Shown here one piece after another: positions 8,387 to 18,056 of a stretch of 42,364 nucleotides of DNA. A model generated the notes under the pieces. The model searched no databases. It was given only the letters and a program-made list of their open reading frames with translations, and was not told the DNA's origin. The stretch spans positions 1 to 42,364 of the forward strand of contig NZ_CAJOKH010000034.1 in NCBI RefSeq assembly GCF_905235195.1. Direction: 5' to 3'. Within the stretch, counting starts at the first letter, position 1, and each line of letters starts with the position of its first letter. The position numbers and the translations under genes were made by a program. Source of the stretch: an uncultured Methanobrevibacter sp. Lineage in GTDB: Archaea; Methanobacteriota; Methanobacteria; Methanobacteriales; Methanobacteriaceae.

Positions 8387-9355
8387 ATGAGATTAAATTT
8401 AAAAAAATTCCTTTGTGAAAATAAGGGAAATATTATAAGTTCCATAAATATTGTTTTAATTTTCAGCTTTATATTAGTTGGATTTTTAGTTTTAGAGACT
8501 TCAACATATATTAACAATAATAAAATATCTGAAATCAATGATAATAATTTTGAATATATTATAGAAAACTATAAGGCTAATGTTCCAGTTTTATCATTAG
8601 AGATAATAAATGAAACCAGTAGAAATATTATTAATAATAAAAACCCCTTATCAAACTGTCGAATTGAGCTAAAAAATAGAATAAATCAAAAATTAAATGA
8701 AGAAAATAGAAAATATTATAACAATTATAAAATAACAATTGTTTCTGAAGTATTAGATGTATATAATGATGAAAATCCATTTAATATTAATGTTAAAATA
8801 AGATTAAACTTTACAAAAGATGATAAGTCTTACAGCAGTGAAGACACCTATAAAATATCTGTTGTTGGTCTATACGACCCATTACCCTTTTTAAAATGTA
8901 GGGATATTCAGGTGGAAAATGATAAAATAAACTATAAAAATTCTCTTAAGAATTATTTAAATGAAAAGACTAATGGTGAGATAAATACCGAGCCATATAT
9001 CAATGGAAAATCTCCATTAATCATTAAAGAATGTTCTTATCAAGACTATACTAGTCATGGAACAAATGGCTTATGTGAAAATTGTATTTTAAATGGATAT
9101 TATCATGAAAGCCGTGATGGTAGTTGTTATTTATGTAGAATGGAAGGTTATGGAAATTGTTCTCATTATGGCTTTGAAACTTTTATAGTCCCAGGTATTC
9201 TAACAGAAGATAATAGGTCTATTGTATCAATAGACCATGTAATATTTGGTGAAAATCCTTATCCTGGAGATATAATCATTTTAAACAATACAAGTAGTGA
9301 CTCTGATTTTATATTTTTAGAAAATGGCCATAAAAGCAAATATGGTTTTATTTAA
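8387..9355 (+). CDS. Membrane-anchored secreted protein, possibly pilin-like
   Basis: I do not recognise a named family. The 322-residue protein has a short basic N-terminus, then ENKGN and one strong hydrophobic segment (about residues 18-37, SINIVLIFSFILVGFLVLET), then a long polar extracellular region. The arrangement resembles archaeal type IV pilin-like proteins, with a Lys-Gly processing-like site before one N-terminal hydrophobic helix, but the site is not canonical. Around residues 219-265 there is a cluster of six Cys (CSYQDY, CENC, CYLC, NCSHYG), which suggests metal binding or disulfides. Several N-X-S/T sites could be glycosylated. The stop is 10 bp before the preferred start of the next gene, so the two are likely cotranscribed. 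Confidence 0.65.
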   Translation: MRLNLKKFLCENKGNIISSINIVLIFSFILVGFLVLETSTYINNNKISEINDNNFEYIIENYKANVPVLSLEIINETSRNIINNKNPLSNCRIELKNRINQKLNEENRKYYNNYKITIVSEVLDVYNDENPFNINVKIRLNFTKDDKSYSSEDTYKISVVGLYDPLPFLKCRDIQVENDKINYKNSLKNYLNEKTNGEINTEPYINGKSPLIIKECSYQDYTSHGTNGLCENCILNGYYHESRDGSCYLCRMEGYGNCSHYGFETFIVPGILTEDNRSIVSIDHVIFGENPYPGDIIILNNTSSDSDFIFLENGHKSKYGFI

Positions 9356-9365
9356 CTGTGGTTAT

Positions 9366-10262
9366 ATGAAAATTAAAATAATTAAAGATAATAAGGCAAT
9401 GATTTATTCAATTGACATTTTAATAACAATACTTATTTTAACAGTTATTATTGGCATTATATTTAATATGATAAGTGTTTCAAAGGATAAAATTACTGAT
9501 AACATTGATTTAAATAAACAAGAGACCTTAAGTAGAGAAGTTTTAGATAATTTAATAAAAACAGAAGGAACACCTCCTAATTGGGATAAAATAAACTATC
9601 AAAATTCATTTACTCCTGGTTTAAACTCAAATGAAGAAAATAACATGCAAATTCTATCCTTCAGTAAAATAAGAGCTTTAAGTCAAAATTACGATATTCT
9701 CATAAATAATAATATATTAAATGGAGAGCTTAAAAGTCAGCTAAATATAATTCCTTTAAATAATAATCTAGAAAGTATAACTATGGGAGATAATCCTAAT
9801 ATAGAAGCATCCAATGTTGTTATTGTTAATCGAAGTGTAAAAATAGATTATTTAAGTGAATATTCCATATTAAATCTAAGTACTAATAATACAAACAACT
9901 ATATTTGCCCTGATAGTCATGATGATAATTGGATTTGTAATTCTTTTGGTGTTTACTATAATCTAAACCAATATGATTATTATCTATTATCATCTAGCAA
10001 TAACTTTCAATATAAATTAAGTAATGGTATTAACTCAACAATCCTAAAAAGTTCATCTAATGGATGTGTAAAATTAAACAGTGACATTCAATCATTAAAT
10101 GAAAATAAAAATTCCCCAATAATAGTCCATATTATAAAAAATAATAATCCTTTAGAGGCAAAAGTGGTTGTTATAGATAAAAATACTGATAGAACCTATT
10201 TAAAATATGATTATTTTAAATCTCAAGATGCTTATATAATTTTTAAAACATGGTATAATTAA
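9366..10262 (+). CDS. Second membrane-anchored secreted protein, pilin/pseudopilin-like
   Basis: I do not recognise a named family. I chose ATG 9366 (MKIKIIKDNKAM) rather than the upstream 9324, because the upstream start would overlap the previous gene and this start puts a basic stretch directly before the hydrophobic helix; GTGG at 9358-9361 may be its weak ribosome binding site. The helix (YSIDILITILILTVIIGIIF, about residues 14-33) follows KAM and resembles the N-terminus of archaeal pilin-like proteins that read GQAxSxD before the helix. The remaining 265 residues are Asn/Ser-rich, with many N-X-S/T sites and three Cys, and are probably outside the cell. With the preceding gene it could form a two-component surface structure. 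It ends 1 bp before the end of the convergent mgtE. Confidence 0.65.
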   Translation: MKIKIIKDNKAMIYSIDILITILILTVIIGIIFNMISVSKDKITDNIDLNKQETLSREVLDNLIKTEGTPPNWDKINYQNSFTPGLNSNEENNMQILSFSKIRALSQNYDILINNNILNGELKSQLNIIPLNNNLESITMGDNPNIEASNVVIVNRSVKIDYLSEYSILNLSTNNTNNYICPDSHDDNWICNSFGVYYNLNQYDYYLLSSSNNFQYKLSNGINSTILKSSSNGCVKLNSDIQSLNENKNSPIIVHIIKNNNPLEAKVVVIDKNTDRTYLKYDYFKSQDAYIIFKTWYN

Positions 10263-10263
10263 A

Positions 10264-11505
10264 TTAAAGCATAAAAGTAATAACAATAAATGAAAAGAAT
10301 ATTAAAAGTGAATTTGATAAGGCATCTGTAATACTTGTTGATATTGGTATAACTACATTATCTGGATCTAAACCCTTATTAAAAGAATATATTCCGATGA
10401 AAAATACTATAACCATCATAATAGGAATTAATACTGTCCCTGATAGAAGACTTATTAAAATCAAATGTAAAATACTGAATGTTTGAATATTTAAAATTAT
10501 TGAAAATAAATCTGCAATAATAGCAATTGTTGGGTAAACAATTACAGAAAGAAGTGCAATTATAATAAAATTAATAGCAACACTTTCATTGATTTTGAAT
10601 TCTGTTTCAATTAAACCTGAATGAATACCTGATGATAATCTAGCACCTAATATACTTACTAAATTTCCACTTTCACCTGAAAATAGTGGTACTAAAGTAA
10701 GTATTGTAGGATTATTTAAAAGAGTACTTGCAAAACTATCAAGTACAGTACCTGCAAAAATACCTAAAAAGGAACAAAAGACTAATACAGGAGTAGACTG
10801 TTTTAAAATAGTTTTAAGATAATCATCTGAATATAAAGCATGAATAAATAATGCTATTACCATAATAATTAATATGATAAATATAATAGTCTTTACAAAT
10901 AAATTAAGATTTAAAAATTCTAATATGAAAATAGATAAAATTATACAAGGAAGTGTAAACAAATCACCAAATGCTGCTACAATTGGAGTTGTAACATTAT
11001 CTGGATCCCATCCACCATTATAACTTTTAAATGAAATAAATAAAGTAATTGGCAACATTATTAAACAAGAGATAAAACCTGCAAATAAGGATATAAGAAT
11101 AAAATCCATAAGACTAATACTATTAAGGCCTATTATTATACACATAATCTTAGCAAAAATTGCTAAAAATAAGGATAAGACCATTGTAAGAATAATTGAA
11201 GATGAAAAGTTAATATTTAAAATACTAGACTGTTTAAATTCAGGTTCTAAAGTTCCAATATGTAAATTAGAACTAATCCTTGATGCAAAAGAACCAAATA
11301 TATTACCTCTCATTCCAATAGCACCTGGGATTAAAACAAGAAGCCCTGGAAATGATTTGAAGAAAAAAGTCATATTTCCTAAAATTATTCCAGCACATAA
11401 ATCTCCAATAGCACATATAAAAAGTGCAATTAAACTTTCATTAATGGTTGATTTATGTGATTTAATAATATAAGGCAACCTTTCAACTTCGCTTAATTTA
11501 CTCAT
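10264..11505 (-). CDS. mgtE: MgtE-type divalent cation transporter, two-repeat membrane form
   Basis: This 413-residue polytopic membrane protein is built of two MgtE transmembrane repeats. Each has the signature pair: IPGAIGMRGNIFGSFASR...LHIGTLEPEF and YNGGWDPDNVTTPIVAAFGD in the first half, SGESGNLVSILGARLSSGIH and NKGLDPDNVVIPISTSITD in the second. The conserved Asp in the DPDN segments lies in the ion path of MgtE channels. The N-terminal cytoplasmic Mg-sensing and CBS domains of bacterial MgtE are absent, so sensing may come from the neighbouring PhoU/RCK_C protein, 112 bp upstream on the same strand. Transport of Mg2+ or another divalent ion is likely; the exact ion is not visible. GTTGATA precedes the ATG. 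Confidence 0.88.
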   Translation of the reverse strand: MSKLSEVERLPYIIKSHKSTINESLIALFICAIGDLCAGIILGNMTFFFKSFPGLLVLIPGAIGMRGNIFGSFASRISSNLHIGTLEPEFKQSSILNINFSSSIILTMVLSLFLAIFAKIMCIIIGLNSISLMDFILISLFAGFISCLIMLPITLFISFKSYNGGWDPDNVTTPIVAAFGDLFTLPCIILSIFILEFLNLNLFVKTIIFIILIIMVIALFIHALYSDDYLKTILKQSTPVLVFCSFLGIFAGTVLDSFASTLLNNPTILTLVPLFSGESGNLVSILGARLSSGIHSGLIETEFKINESVAINFIIIALLSVIVYPTIAIIADLFSIILNIQTFSILHLILISLLSGTVLIPIMMVIVFFIGIYSFNKGLDPDNVVIPISTSITDALSNSLLIFFSFIVITFML

Positions 11506-11617
11506 TGTATCAACTAAAATAATTCTTTTTTTAAATTTAAAAATCTAAATTTTAAAAATTAATCACCACTATTAATTCAATTAAGCAAAGGTCAAGGTAA
11601 AAATTGTAAAAAAATAT

Positions 11618-12226
11618 TTAATTATCATCAATATCATCGATAATATCAGATAAATCGTCGAATGACTTTTCACCCTTTGCAATTTGAACTAAAAAATCAG
11701 AACCAGTTTCTGTTCCTTTTGCAAGTAAGACATCATCTTCTAAAATTACAGTATATTTATTTGGACCATAAATCCAAGAATCACGTCTTCTAATAGCTAT
11801 GATTCTCATACCTGTACGAGTATTTAGGAGTAATTCTCCTAAACTTTTATTACATAATTCACTATTAGATACAACACTAACACCAGTTATCCTTTCATCA
11901 GATTCTTCCATAACACGTTTGAATACTGGATGAGGTTTAATACCTTTAATTACTATGTCTGCTAAATCCTTTGCTGCATCTGCAATAGATTCTGCAGCTT
12001 CTGCAATTTCAAGTAATGCAGTTAATCTTTCAGCGTCTTCTTTTGATCTTGCAGCCAGTAGAGATTGTGTTTTAATCTCATAATTTAAACTATTGACTCG
12101 GTTTTCAAGTCTTAACACTTCGTACGCGGCATCTTTACTATTAAAAAGAACGGCAGAGTAGGACAAATGAACCATTAACTCTGACATATTCTTCATTTCA
12201 ATTAATATATCTTTTATACTTGACAT
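11618..12226 (-). CDS. PhoU-like and RCK_C (TrkA-C) domain regulatory protein
   Basis: This 202-residue cytoplasmic protein has two parts. Residues 1-105 are a helical PhoU-like bundle ([18 protein letters not shown] and a long Ala/Glu-rich helix with [17 protein letters not shown]). Residues about 110-195 are an RCK_C domain ([19 protein letters not shown], then [19 protein letters not shown]). This pairing is seen in archaeal proteins linked to cation transporters, where RCK_C domains bind small ligands or ions and switch the channel. It lies directly upstream of mgtE in the same direction, so a role as ligand-sensing partner of that transporter is a reasonable inference. GGGATTAA sits just before the ATG. 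Confidence 0.85.
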   Translation of the reverse strand: MSSIKDILIEMKNMSELMVHLSYSAVLFNSKDAAYEVLRLENRVNSLNYEIKTQSLLAARSKEDAERLTALLEIAEAAESIADAAKDLADIVIKGIKPHPVFKRVMEESDERITGVSVVSNSELCNKSLGELLLNTRTGMRIIAIRRRDSWIYGPNKYTVILEDDVLLAKGTETGSDFLVQIAKGEKSFDDLSDIIDDIDDN

Positions 12227-12564
12227 TTAATCCCTTCACATATAAAAATTATTTAATTTTTTTAATTATTTAAAAATATAATTATTTATAATTTATATTT
12301 TTTAATATAAAAAGAATTATATATTTGATTTTAAAATTTGAAATATTAAAAAAAAAAATTTAAAAAAAATAATTGGAATAATAAAATAAATAAAATAAGT
12401 ATAAAGAAAATAAAAATGTAAATTTTAATTAAAAAAAATAATAAAAGAATAAAAGTAAAACTAATTAGAAAAATAATAAAATAAGAGTAAAAATAAATAA
12501 ATATGATTTAAATAATAAATACTTAATTAAAATAATAAACTAAAATAAAATAAATAATAGAAAA
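12227..12564. other. AT-rich intergenic region between cbiH and the PhoU/RCK_C gene
   Basis: This 338-bp stretch is nearly all A and T, with long A runs. I see no gene, RNA or clear hairpin. It should hold the promoter of the PhoU/RCK_C-mgtE unit near its left end side at about 12.25-12.30 kb, where several TTTATA-like sequences occur. Confidence 0.5.
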
Positions 12565-13635
12565 CTAATCATGTTTAGGATTTTTTAATATACAAGCTCT
12601 ACGTAATTTAAGAAGAGCTTTTTTATTTTTTACAAGGTCTTTAGGTTCCTTAATCATATTAACAATTTCTCCCTTTACACAGTCAATATTTTCTTTTTTA
12701 TGTATCCACATACAATCTTTACAATTCCAAATGTTCTTATTTTTTATCCATTTACCACCTGTTGAAGAGTCTCCACAAGGATAAAATGGACAATAACAGA
12801 AGTCGCAGAATTGTCCTTCTTCATGACATGGATAAAATTCACAATCTGTATTTGGACCTGTAGGAGTTTCACCTCTGATAAAACTCTTGTAAAACTCTAC
12901 AGTCATTGGATGTAATTTATATTTGATTACATATCCTCTTGGTGTAATCATATATCCATTATCTTCATATGTCATTTTATTTCCAACAATTAATGTTGTA
13001 GACATATTAATTTTATCTTCATCCAAATCCTGAATTTTAACAATTTTAACTTTAGAAGGATAAGTTTCACTATTTACAATACCTATTAATGTATCAACAC
13101 CTCGAATATCTAAAACTAATTTTTTAAACATTCTAAATGGCTCTTTTCTTGATTTACTAATTGGATTATAAATAGCTATAATAAGATTAGATAATAATGC
13201 ATGATGCAGTTTATTTTCAATTTCTGCTTGAGGAGTTAAAAGGTCACTTAAACTAATAGCTGCAAAATCATGTAATGGTGCACCTAAAAGTGAAGCAGAA
13301 TAATTTAGGGCAGATATTCCAGGATAAATTTTAAGTTCAATATTATCATATTTACCTATAATTTGAAAAAGAACATTTGCCATTCCAAAAACACCAGGAT
13401 CTCCAGATGAAACAATAGAAACAGTATTACCCTCAAGACTTTTCTCTATAGCCATTTCAACTCTTTTAACTTCATCCCCCATACCTTTTTTAATAATTTC
13501 TTTTCCTTCAATAATATCAGATATAGAGTCAATGTATTTTTCATAACCTACTATAACATCAGATTCTTTCAATGCATTTAATGCTGCTAATGTCATATTC
13601 TCCCTATTTTGTCCAATTCCAATTATATTTATCAT
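12565..13635 (-). CDS. cbiH: Precorrin-3B C17-methyltransferase CbiH with cysteine-rich C-terminal domain
   Basis: CbiH performs ring contraction and C17 methylation in the anaerobic route to cobalamin. Residues 1-240 form the tetrapyrrole methylase domain: MINIIGIGQNRENMTLAALNALKESD, GYEKYID, SSGDPGVFGMA, PGISALNYSASLLGAPLHDFA and IYNPISKSR. The protein is extended to 356 residues. About residues 264-318 carry eleven Cys with CEFYPCHEEGQFCDFCYCPF and CKDCMW, a small cysteine-rich domain that is also found alone beside cobalamin genes in other anaerobes. It may bind an iron-sulfur cluster or zinc, as the extended CbiH60 of Bacillus does; that is an inference. The start is preceded by GTTGATAAT. 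cbiG and cbiB lie 20 kb away, so the pathway is scattered. Confidence 0.92.
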   Translation of the reverse strand: MINIIGIGQNRENMTLAALNALKESDVIVGYEKYIDSISDIIEGKEIIKKGMGDEVKRVEMAIEKSLEGNTVSIVSSGDPGVFGMANVLFQIIGKYDNIELKIYPGISALNYSASLLGAPLHDFAAISLSDLLTPQAEIENKLHHALLSNLIIAIYNPISKSRKEPFRMFKKLVLDIRGVDTLIGIVNSETYPSKVKIVKIQDLDEDKINMSTTLIVGNKMTYEDNGYMITPRGYVIKYKLHPMTVEFYKSFIRGETPTGPNTDCEFYPCHEEGQFCDFCYCPFYPCGDSSTGGKWIKNKNIWNCKDCMWIHKKENIDCVKGEIVNMIKEPKDLVKNKKALLKLRRACILKNPKHD

Positions 13636-13878
13636 ATTATCAACATGAATTTTAAATAAAAAATAGTATTATTAATTTAATTTAAGCTAATTAATAATTC
13701 TTTATATTAATTGTTAATAAACTTAACTAGTTTTGATAAAATCTAAATATTATTTTAATTAGCTAAACTATTTGAAAACAAGAATGAAATTATATAAATA
13801 AATAAGTTTAAGGATTTAATAAAACTTAAGCTTAAACTCATTTAATATTTGAAATTAAAATAAAAAACAATTTTTAAC

Positions 13879-14427
13879 TTAATATGAATATGTTTCTGTT
13901 GTATTATTATTTTGATTGTTTCCAACATCAACAGCATCTGAATCATATATTTTGAAAATAGATACAATAGTTATAGAATCTAAATTAACTTTATAACCAT
14001 CATAAGTTTCATTAGCTGTACCTGTAGCTATTATTTTATAATCAGGAGTTGAACTAATTACACTAGATGATGTAGGTGCTGAATATCCATAAGCTGTAAT
14101 ATTTAAATCGATTACATCTTCATCATCATCATTATATGTAGCTATAGTTAAATTATTATAATCTATATCATCTACTCCCGCCTGCTCCTTCAGTGTACTT
14201 ACAAAGTCCTCTTTATTTGTTACATTAATAGTAGATGGATCTTTAATTACAACACTATTAAAATTTTCTTGAGAGAAAATATTACCTATAGTATCGAATT
14301 GTAAATCTATTAAACCTTTTACATCTGGAACTTGAGAAGTTACAATTGTATAAGAGCTCAATAATCCAGCTTCAAAAAAACCGATAAATAAAATAATTAT
14401 AAGTATTCCTTTAAGGGCTTTATTCAT
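13879..14427 (-). CDS. Secreted or membrane-anchored protein of unknown function
   Basis: I do not recognise this 182-residue protein. It begins with a Lys-containing N-terminus and one hydrophobic helix (about residues 6-26, KGILIIILFIGFFEAGLLSS) that could be a signal anchor. The rest is acidic, rich in Asn, Thr, Ser and Asp, with two or three N-X-T sites, as expected for a protein outside the cell. VPDVKGLIDLQFDTIGNIF follows the helix, and the C-terminus is a low-complexity Asn/Thr tail. It is a lone gene between cbiH and the decayed mobile region. Confidence 0.7.
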   Translation of the reverse strand: MNKALKGILIIILFIGFFEAGLLSSYTIVTSQVPDVKGLIDLQFDTIGNIFSQENFNSVVIKDPSTINVTNKEDFVSTLKEQAGVDDIDYNNLTIATYNDDDEDVIDLNITAYGYSAPTSSSVISSTPDYKIIATGTANETYDGYKVNLDSITIVSIFKIYDSDAVDVGNNQNNNTTETYSY

Positions 14428-14792
14428 TTTATCACTTTTTAAATTATAAATAAATCGTAATAATTATAAAATTTAGAATAATTTTAAAAAATTATTAGAA
14501 ATTCTTATATTCGTTATTATATATTTAATTAAAGTAATATAAAAACATACCTAATTTTTAATATTTATTTAGTTTATTAGACTTTTTTAAATTTACAAGT
14601 ATTAAAAAATTATATGAAAAACTAAAATTTTTAGTGAATTTATTATTTATAGTAATTATTTAATGGATTATGGGATAAATTTAAAAATATTATATAAAAA
14701 ATGTATAATAAGTCTTTATTTTCAAAATAAGAAAAAATTTTTAAGAAAATATTATTTTAAGAATATATAATTAATATAAAAAAATTATAAAC
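14428..14792. other. AT-rich region between the secreted-protein gene and the left inverted repeat
   Basis: No reading frame, RNA gene or convincing hairpin is visible in these 365 bp. They should include the promoter of the minus-strand gene that starts at 14427. Confidence 0.5.
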
Positions 14793-14834
14793 AAATTGTG
14801 ACTTTGTAGAAATCCTATTTGATTTTTGTAAAAA
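14793..14834 (+). repeat. Left copy of a 42-bp inverted repeat (mobile-element end)
   Basis: This 42-bp sequence, with the core CTTTGTAGAA, matches the reverse complement of 16046-16087 at 36 of 42 positions. The two copies enclose 1.2 kb that holds an adhesin fragment and a transposase fragment. They are most simply the ends of an insertion sequence, or of two copies of one. Confidence 0.75.
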
Positions 14835-14963
14835 ATTATTATAAAAGTCAATTTCTATTTTTTACATTAATTTTAAAAAATATTAATATTAAATATTTTT
14901 ATTCAATTGTTTAACTTGAATGCAATAAGAATAAATATTTCTAGAAATCAAATATTTTATTAA

Positions 14964-15538
14964 ATCCATATAATTGCAAAATCTATAACCACATATTATG
15001 ATTTAGATAAAGATTTAGTAATTACATTAAATGACGCAGACGGTAAACCTATAATAGGAGAAATATTAACAGTCAAAATATTAGGTAAAAGCAAAAATTA
15101 TACTACTGATGATAATGGACAAATTAATATCAAAGTTCCTACAACAAGTCCAAAAACATACCAAGCAAGGATTACATATGCAGGATCAGGTAAATATAAA
15201 GTTTCCTCTGCATCAGTAAATGTTACAGTCAAAAAAGCTACACCAAAAATAACTGCAAAATCTGCAAGATTTAAAATCAAAACATTACCTAAAAAATACA
15301 CAATAAACCTAAAAAATCAAAACAAAGCAATTAAAAACAAAAAAATAACATTAAAAGTTAAAGGCAAAACATACACAACTAAAACTAACAGTAAAGGCCA
15401 AGCAACATTTAAATATATAACCTTAATAAAAAAGGCATATACAATGCAGTTATAACAGTTACAGGAAACTATTACTTCAATCAAATAAGTAAAAAAGTAA
15501 AAATAATTGTAAAACCTATATTAAGAGTTATACAATAA
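14964..15538 (+). pseudogene. Adhesin-like protein, C-terminal Ig-like repeat fragment (frameshifted)
   Basis: From 14964 to about 15415 one frame reads YYDLDKDLVITLNDADGKPI, NGQINIKVPT, YQARITYAGSGKY and TTKTNSKGQATF, the pattern of the Ig-like repeats of Methanobacteriales adhesin-like surface proteins. A frameshift near 15415-15430 is needed to continue into KKGIYNAVITVTGNYYF and a stop at 15536-15538. There is no start codon or signal peptide; a stop codon sits right before the fragment. It is therefore the 3-prime relic of a larger gene. It is a close relative of the decayed adhesin gene at 32.3-33.9 kb: 37 bases at 15375-15411 are identical to 33747-33783. Confidence 0.85.
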
Positions 15539-15562
15539 CTCTAATACTTTTTTCTTTTTTTT
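15521..15562 (+). terminator. Hairpin and T-tract after the adhesin relic
   Basis: ATTAAGAGTTA pairs, with one bulge, with TAACTCTAAT, and a long T-rich tract follows from about 15546. It is the counterpart of the hairpin after the other adhesin relic at 33.9 kb, so gene end and terminator were copied together. Confidence 0.6.
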
Positions 15563-15627
15563 TTGCTTTATAAAAATCCTAATTTTCATCGAATTTAAGT
15601 TAATCTATAAATATTATACATTTTATT

Positions 15628-15925
15628 TATGATTTTTGTTTCTTTATTAAATAGTTGTAAGATTCTGCATCTATTGTTACATTAAATATTCTTTTTATTA
15701 CACTAAAAATGGATTCTACGTTAATACTTCTTGAATATATTTCTTTTTTAAATTTATACTTTTTAATCTGTATTTTCCGTTTTTAATCGGTTTTTTAATG
15801 GTATTTGATCATGATTTTGCTTTTAGTTTATAGATTTTCTGATAGTTAGTATCATATGCTCTATCTACTAGTATGTATTTAGGTATATATTTCTTAATAT
15901 TTCGTATTAGTGAAATTATTGTATT
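15628..15925 (-). pseudogene. DDE transposase, C-terminal fragments
   Basis: On the minus strand three short segments in different frames read IPKYILVDRAYDTNYQKIY, then KKPIKNGKYRLKS, then SINVESIFSVIKRIFNV and AESYNYLIKKQKS before a stop at 15628-15630. Asp in VDRAYDT and Glu in VESIFSVIKR match the last two acidic residues of DDE transposases of the IS4/IS5-like (DDE_Tnp_1) type. At least one stop and one frameshift break it, and the N-terminal half is missing. It lies inside the pair of 42-bp inverted repeats and reads toward the left one. Confidence 0.75.
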
Positions 15926-16045
15926 AAAAATTTATTATTTTTATTATTAGACAAATATTTAAACTATAATAATAAAAATACACATAGGAAAATGTTTTTT
16001 TTTAAAAATTTATATAAAAATAATGAAAAAATCTATAATTAAAAA

Positions 16046-16087
16046 AATTTTTACAAAAACCAAATAGAAATTCTACAAAGCCCAAAT
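16046..16087 (-). repeat. Right copy of the 42-bp inverted repeat
   Basis: The reverse complement of this segment matches 14793-14834 at 36 of 42 bases, including the core CTTTGTAGAA and the shared TTTTTGTAAAAA end. It lies about 155 bp upstream of the DP1 gene start. The space between it and 15925 is AT-rich and holds no readable transposase N-terminus. Confidence 0.75.
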
Positions 16088-16241
16088 TATAAATAATTTT
16101 AAAATTATATTATAATGTAATAATGAAAAGTTTAAATTAAATTATTATTTTTCAAAAATATCTAAATAAAGTTTAAATTAAAAATAAAAGCTTTAAATGA
16201 TTTTTTAAAAAAAAAATAGATTATAAATTTGATGGATTTAC

Positions 16242-18056
16242 ATGTCTTCAGATATTTTACTTAAATTTGCAAAAAAAGGTATTAATTTATCTCCAAAAGC
16301 TTACGAAATGATTTTAGAATCTGATGATTCTAAAAATTTAACCTCATCTTTAATTGTAAAATTAAAAAGTGGAGATTATGATAAAGATGATTATGTATCA
16401 GTTTCAAAAGAGATAGTTTGTGATATTTTAGGTATAGATATTTCAAATACTGAATATAATAAAAAAAATTCTGAAAATACTGATAATAAAGATAACAATA
16501 AACAACTATCAAGTTCTCCAAGAGAAGATTCTAAAAAAGATAATAATTTTCACAAAGAAACTATTAAAGAGAATAATAATTCTTTTAAAACCATTGATAA
16601 AAAGGAATTTATACAAGCAGATGAAACAGAAAAAAGTCCAAATATCAATCTTACCCCTAAAGAAGAAGAGGATAAAAAAGGATTATATGATAATCAAGCA
16701 GAAAATAATGAATTTGATGCATCTGAAATTAGATATAATCCTGGAACTGATATTAAACCTGAAAAGATCGAAAACATTAAAAATCCAAAATCAAAACATT
16801 CTATTTATAGAAGAAATCTGGAAAAAACTAATGTAAAATATGACTTTCAAATACTACAAGATACAAGTAAAAAGTCATATACTAGTGGTGAGATTAGTAA
16901 CTTAATTAGTTATTTTGCAAGTCGTTATGAGAAAGAATCAAAAATACTATTACAAAGGCCTGATTTAAAACTTGCACAAAAAATAGAAGATATAAACAGG
17001 GATCAAACTGATTTAGCATTAATTTTAATGGTTAATGAAGTTAGAACAACTAAAAATGGACATAAATTAATTGAATTTGAAGATGATACAGGGCAAATTC
17101 CTATTTTAGTAAGTAAAGATAATGCTGAGCTTATGAGTGATGCTGAAAAACTTGTAAAAGACGAAGTAGTTGGTATACTTGCAAGTAAAATGTCAGGAGA
17201 TAATAAACTTGCAATTGCAAATCAAATTATTCATCCAGATGTACCAAGAATAGCTAAAAAAGAAATGGACTTTGGAATAGTATTTTTATCTGATGTTCAT
17301 ATTGGAAGTAAAACATTCCTTCCTGAAGCATTTGAAAGGTTTATCATGTGGATAAATTGTGAATATGGTAATGAAGAACAAGTGGCCATTGCAAAAGATG
17401 TTAAATACCTTATTATTGGTGGAGATATTGTGGATGGTATAGGTGTTTATCCAAACCAAGAAAAAGAACTTGAAATTAAAGATATTCGCCAGCAATATGA
17501 TAAAGCTGCTAGTTATTTAGGTCAAATAAGAAAAGATATTAAAATTATTATATCCCCTGGAAACCACGATGCATCAAGAGTTGCTGAACCTCAACCAGCT
17601 GTACCTGAAAAATATGCAAATGCATTATATGAGTTAGATAATGTTGAATTTATTTCAAATCCAGGTTATGTATCACTTGATGGAATAAAGGTTTTAATTT
17701 ATCATGGCCGTAGCTTCGATGATTTAGCAATGAGTGTAAAAGGATTTTCACATGAGAGAAATGATATTCTTATGGAAGAATTACTTAAAAAACGACATTT
17801 AGCTCCTATTTACGGTGAAAGAACTCCTCTTGCATCAGAACTTGAGGATTATCTTGTAATTGAAGATGTGCCAGATGTTTTCCATACAGGACATGTACAT
17901 ATTAACACCCACAGAGTCTATAATGGTATACATTTAATTAATTCTGGAACATTCCAAACTCAAACAGAGTTCCAGAAGATTTACAATATTGTTCCAACAC
18001 CAGCAGAAGTTCCCATACTTGATAAAGGTGTTTATAAACAGTTAAAATTTGTCTAA
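16242..18056 (+). CDS. polB: DNA polymerase D small subunit DP1 (3'-5' exonuclease)
   Basis: DP1 is the proofreading exonuclease and structural subunit of the euryarchaeal replicative polymerase PolD; the catalytic DP2 is not in this window. Residues 1-75 form a small helical domain. About 75-185 is a low-complexity linker rich in Asn, Lys and Glu. About 250-330 is an OB-fold ([28 protein letters not shown]). Residues 345-604 are the metallophosphatase domain with LSDVHIGS (Asp351, His353), [23 protein letters not shown] and [10 protein letters not shown]. These are the metal-binding residues of active DP1 nucleases. The length of 604 is normal for the family. It is probably a monocistronic gene; the aldolase follows after 152 bp. 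Confidence 0.96.
   Translation: MSSDILLKFAKKGINLSPKAYEMILESDDSKNLTSSLIVKLKSGDYDKDDYVSVSKEIVCDILGIDISNTEYNKKNSENTDNKDNNKQLSSSPREDSKKDNNFHKETIKENNNSFKTIDKKEFIQADETEKSPNINLTPKEEEDKKGLYDNQAENNEFDASEIRYNPGTDIKPEKIENIKNPKSKHSIYRRNLEKTNVKYDFQILQDTSKKSYTSGEISNLISYFASRYEKESKILLQRPDLKLAQKIEDINRDQTDLALILMVNEVRTTKNGHKLIEFEDDTGQIPILVSKDNAELMSDAEKLVKDEVVGILASKMSGDNKLAIANQIIHPDVPRIAKKEMDFGIVFLSDVHIGSKTFLPEAFERFIMWINCEYGNEEQVAIAKDVKYLIIGGDIVDGIGVYPNQEKELEIKDIRQQYDKAASYLGQIRKDIKIIISPGNHDASRVAEPQPAVPEKYANALYELDNVEFISNPGYVSLDGIKVLIYHGRSFDDLAMSVKGFSHERNDILMEELLKKRHLAPIYGERTPLASELEDYLVIEDVPDVFHTGHVHINTHRVYNGIHLINSGTFQTQTEFQKIYNIVPTPAEVPILDKGVYKQLKFV

Noticed and set aside
15098-15301. Open minus-strand frame of 67 codons
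   Set aside because: It is antisense to the adhesin relic, whose plus-strand translation has clear family motifs.
16330-16836. Alternative frames of 60-80 codons inside the DP1 linker region
   Set aside because: They overlap the low-complexity linker of DP1 and show no family features.
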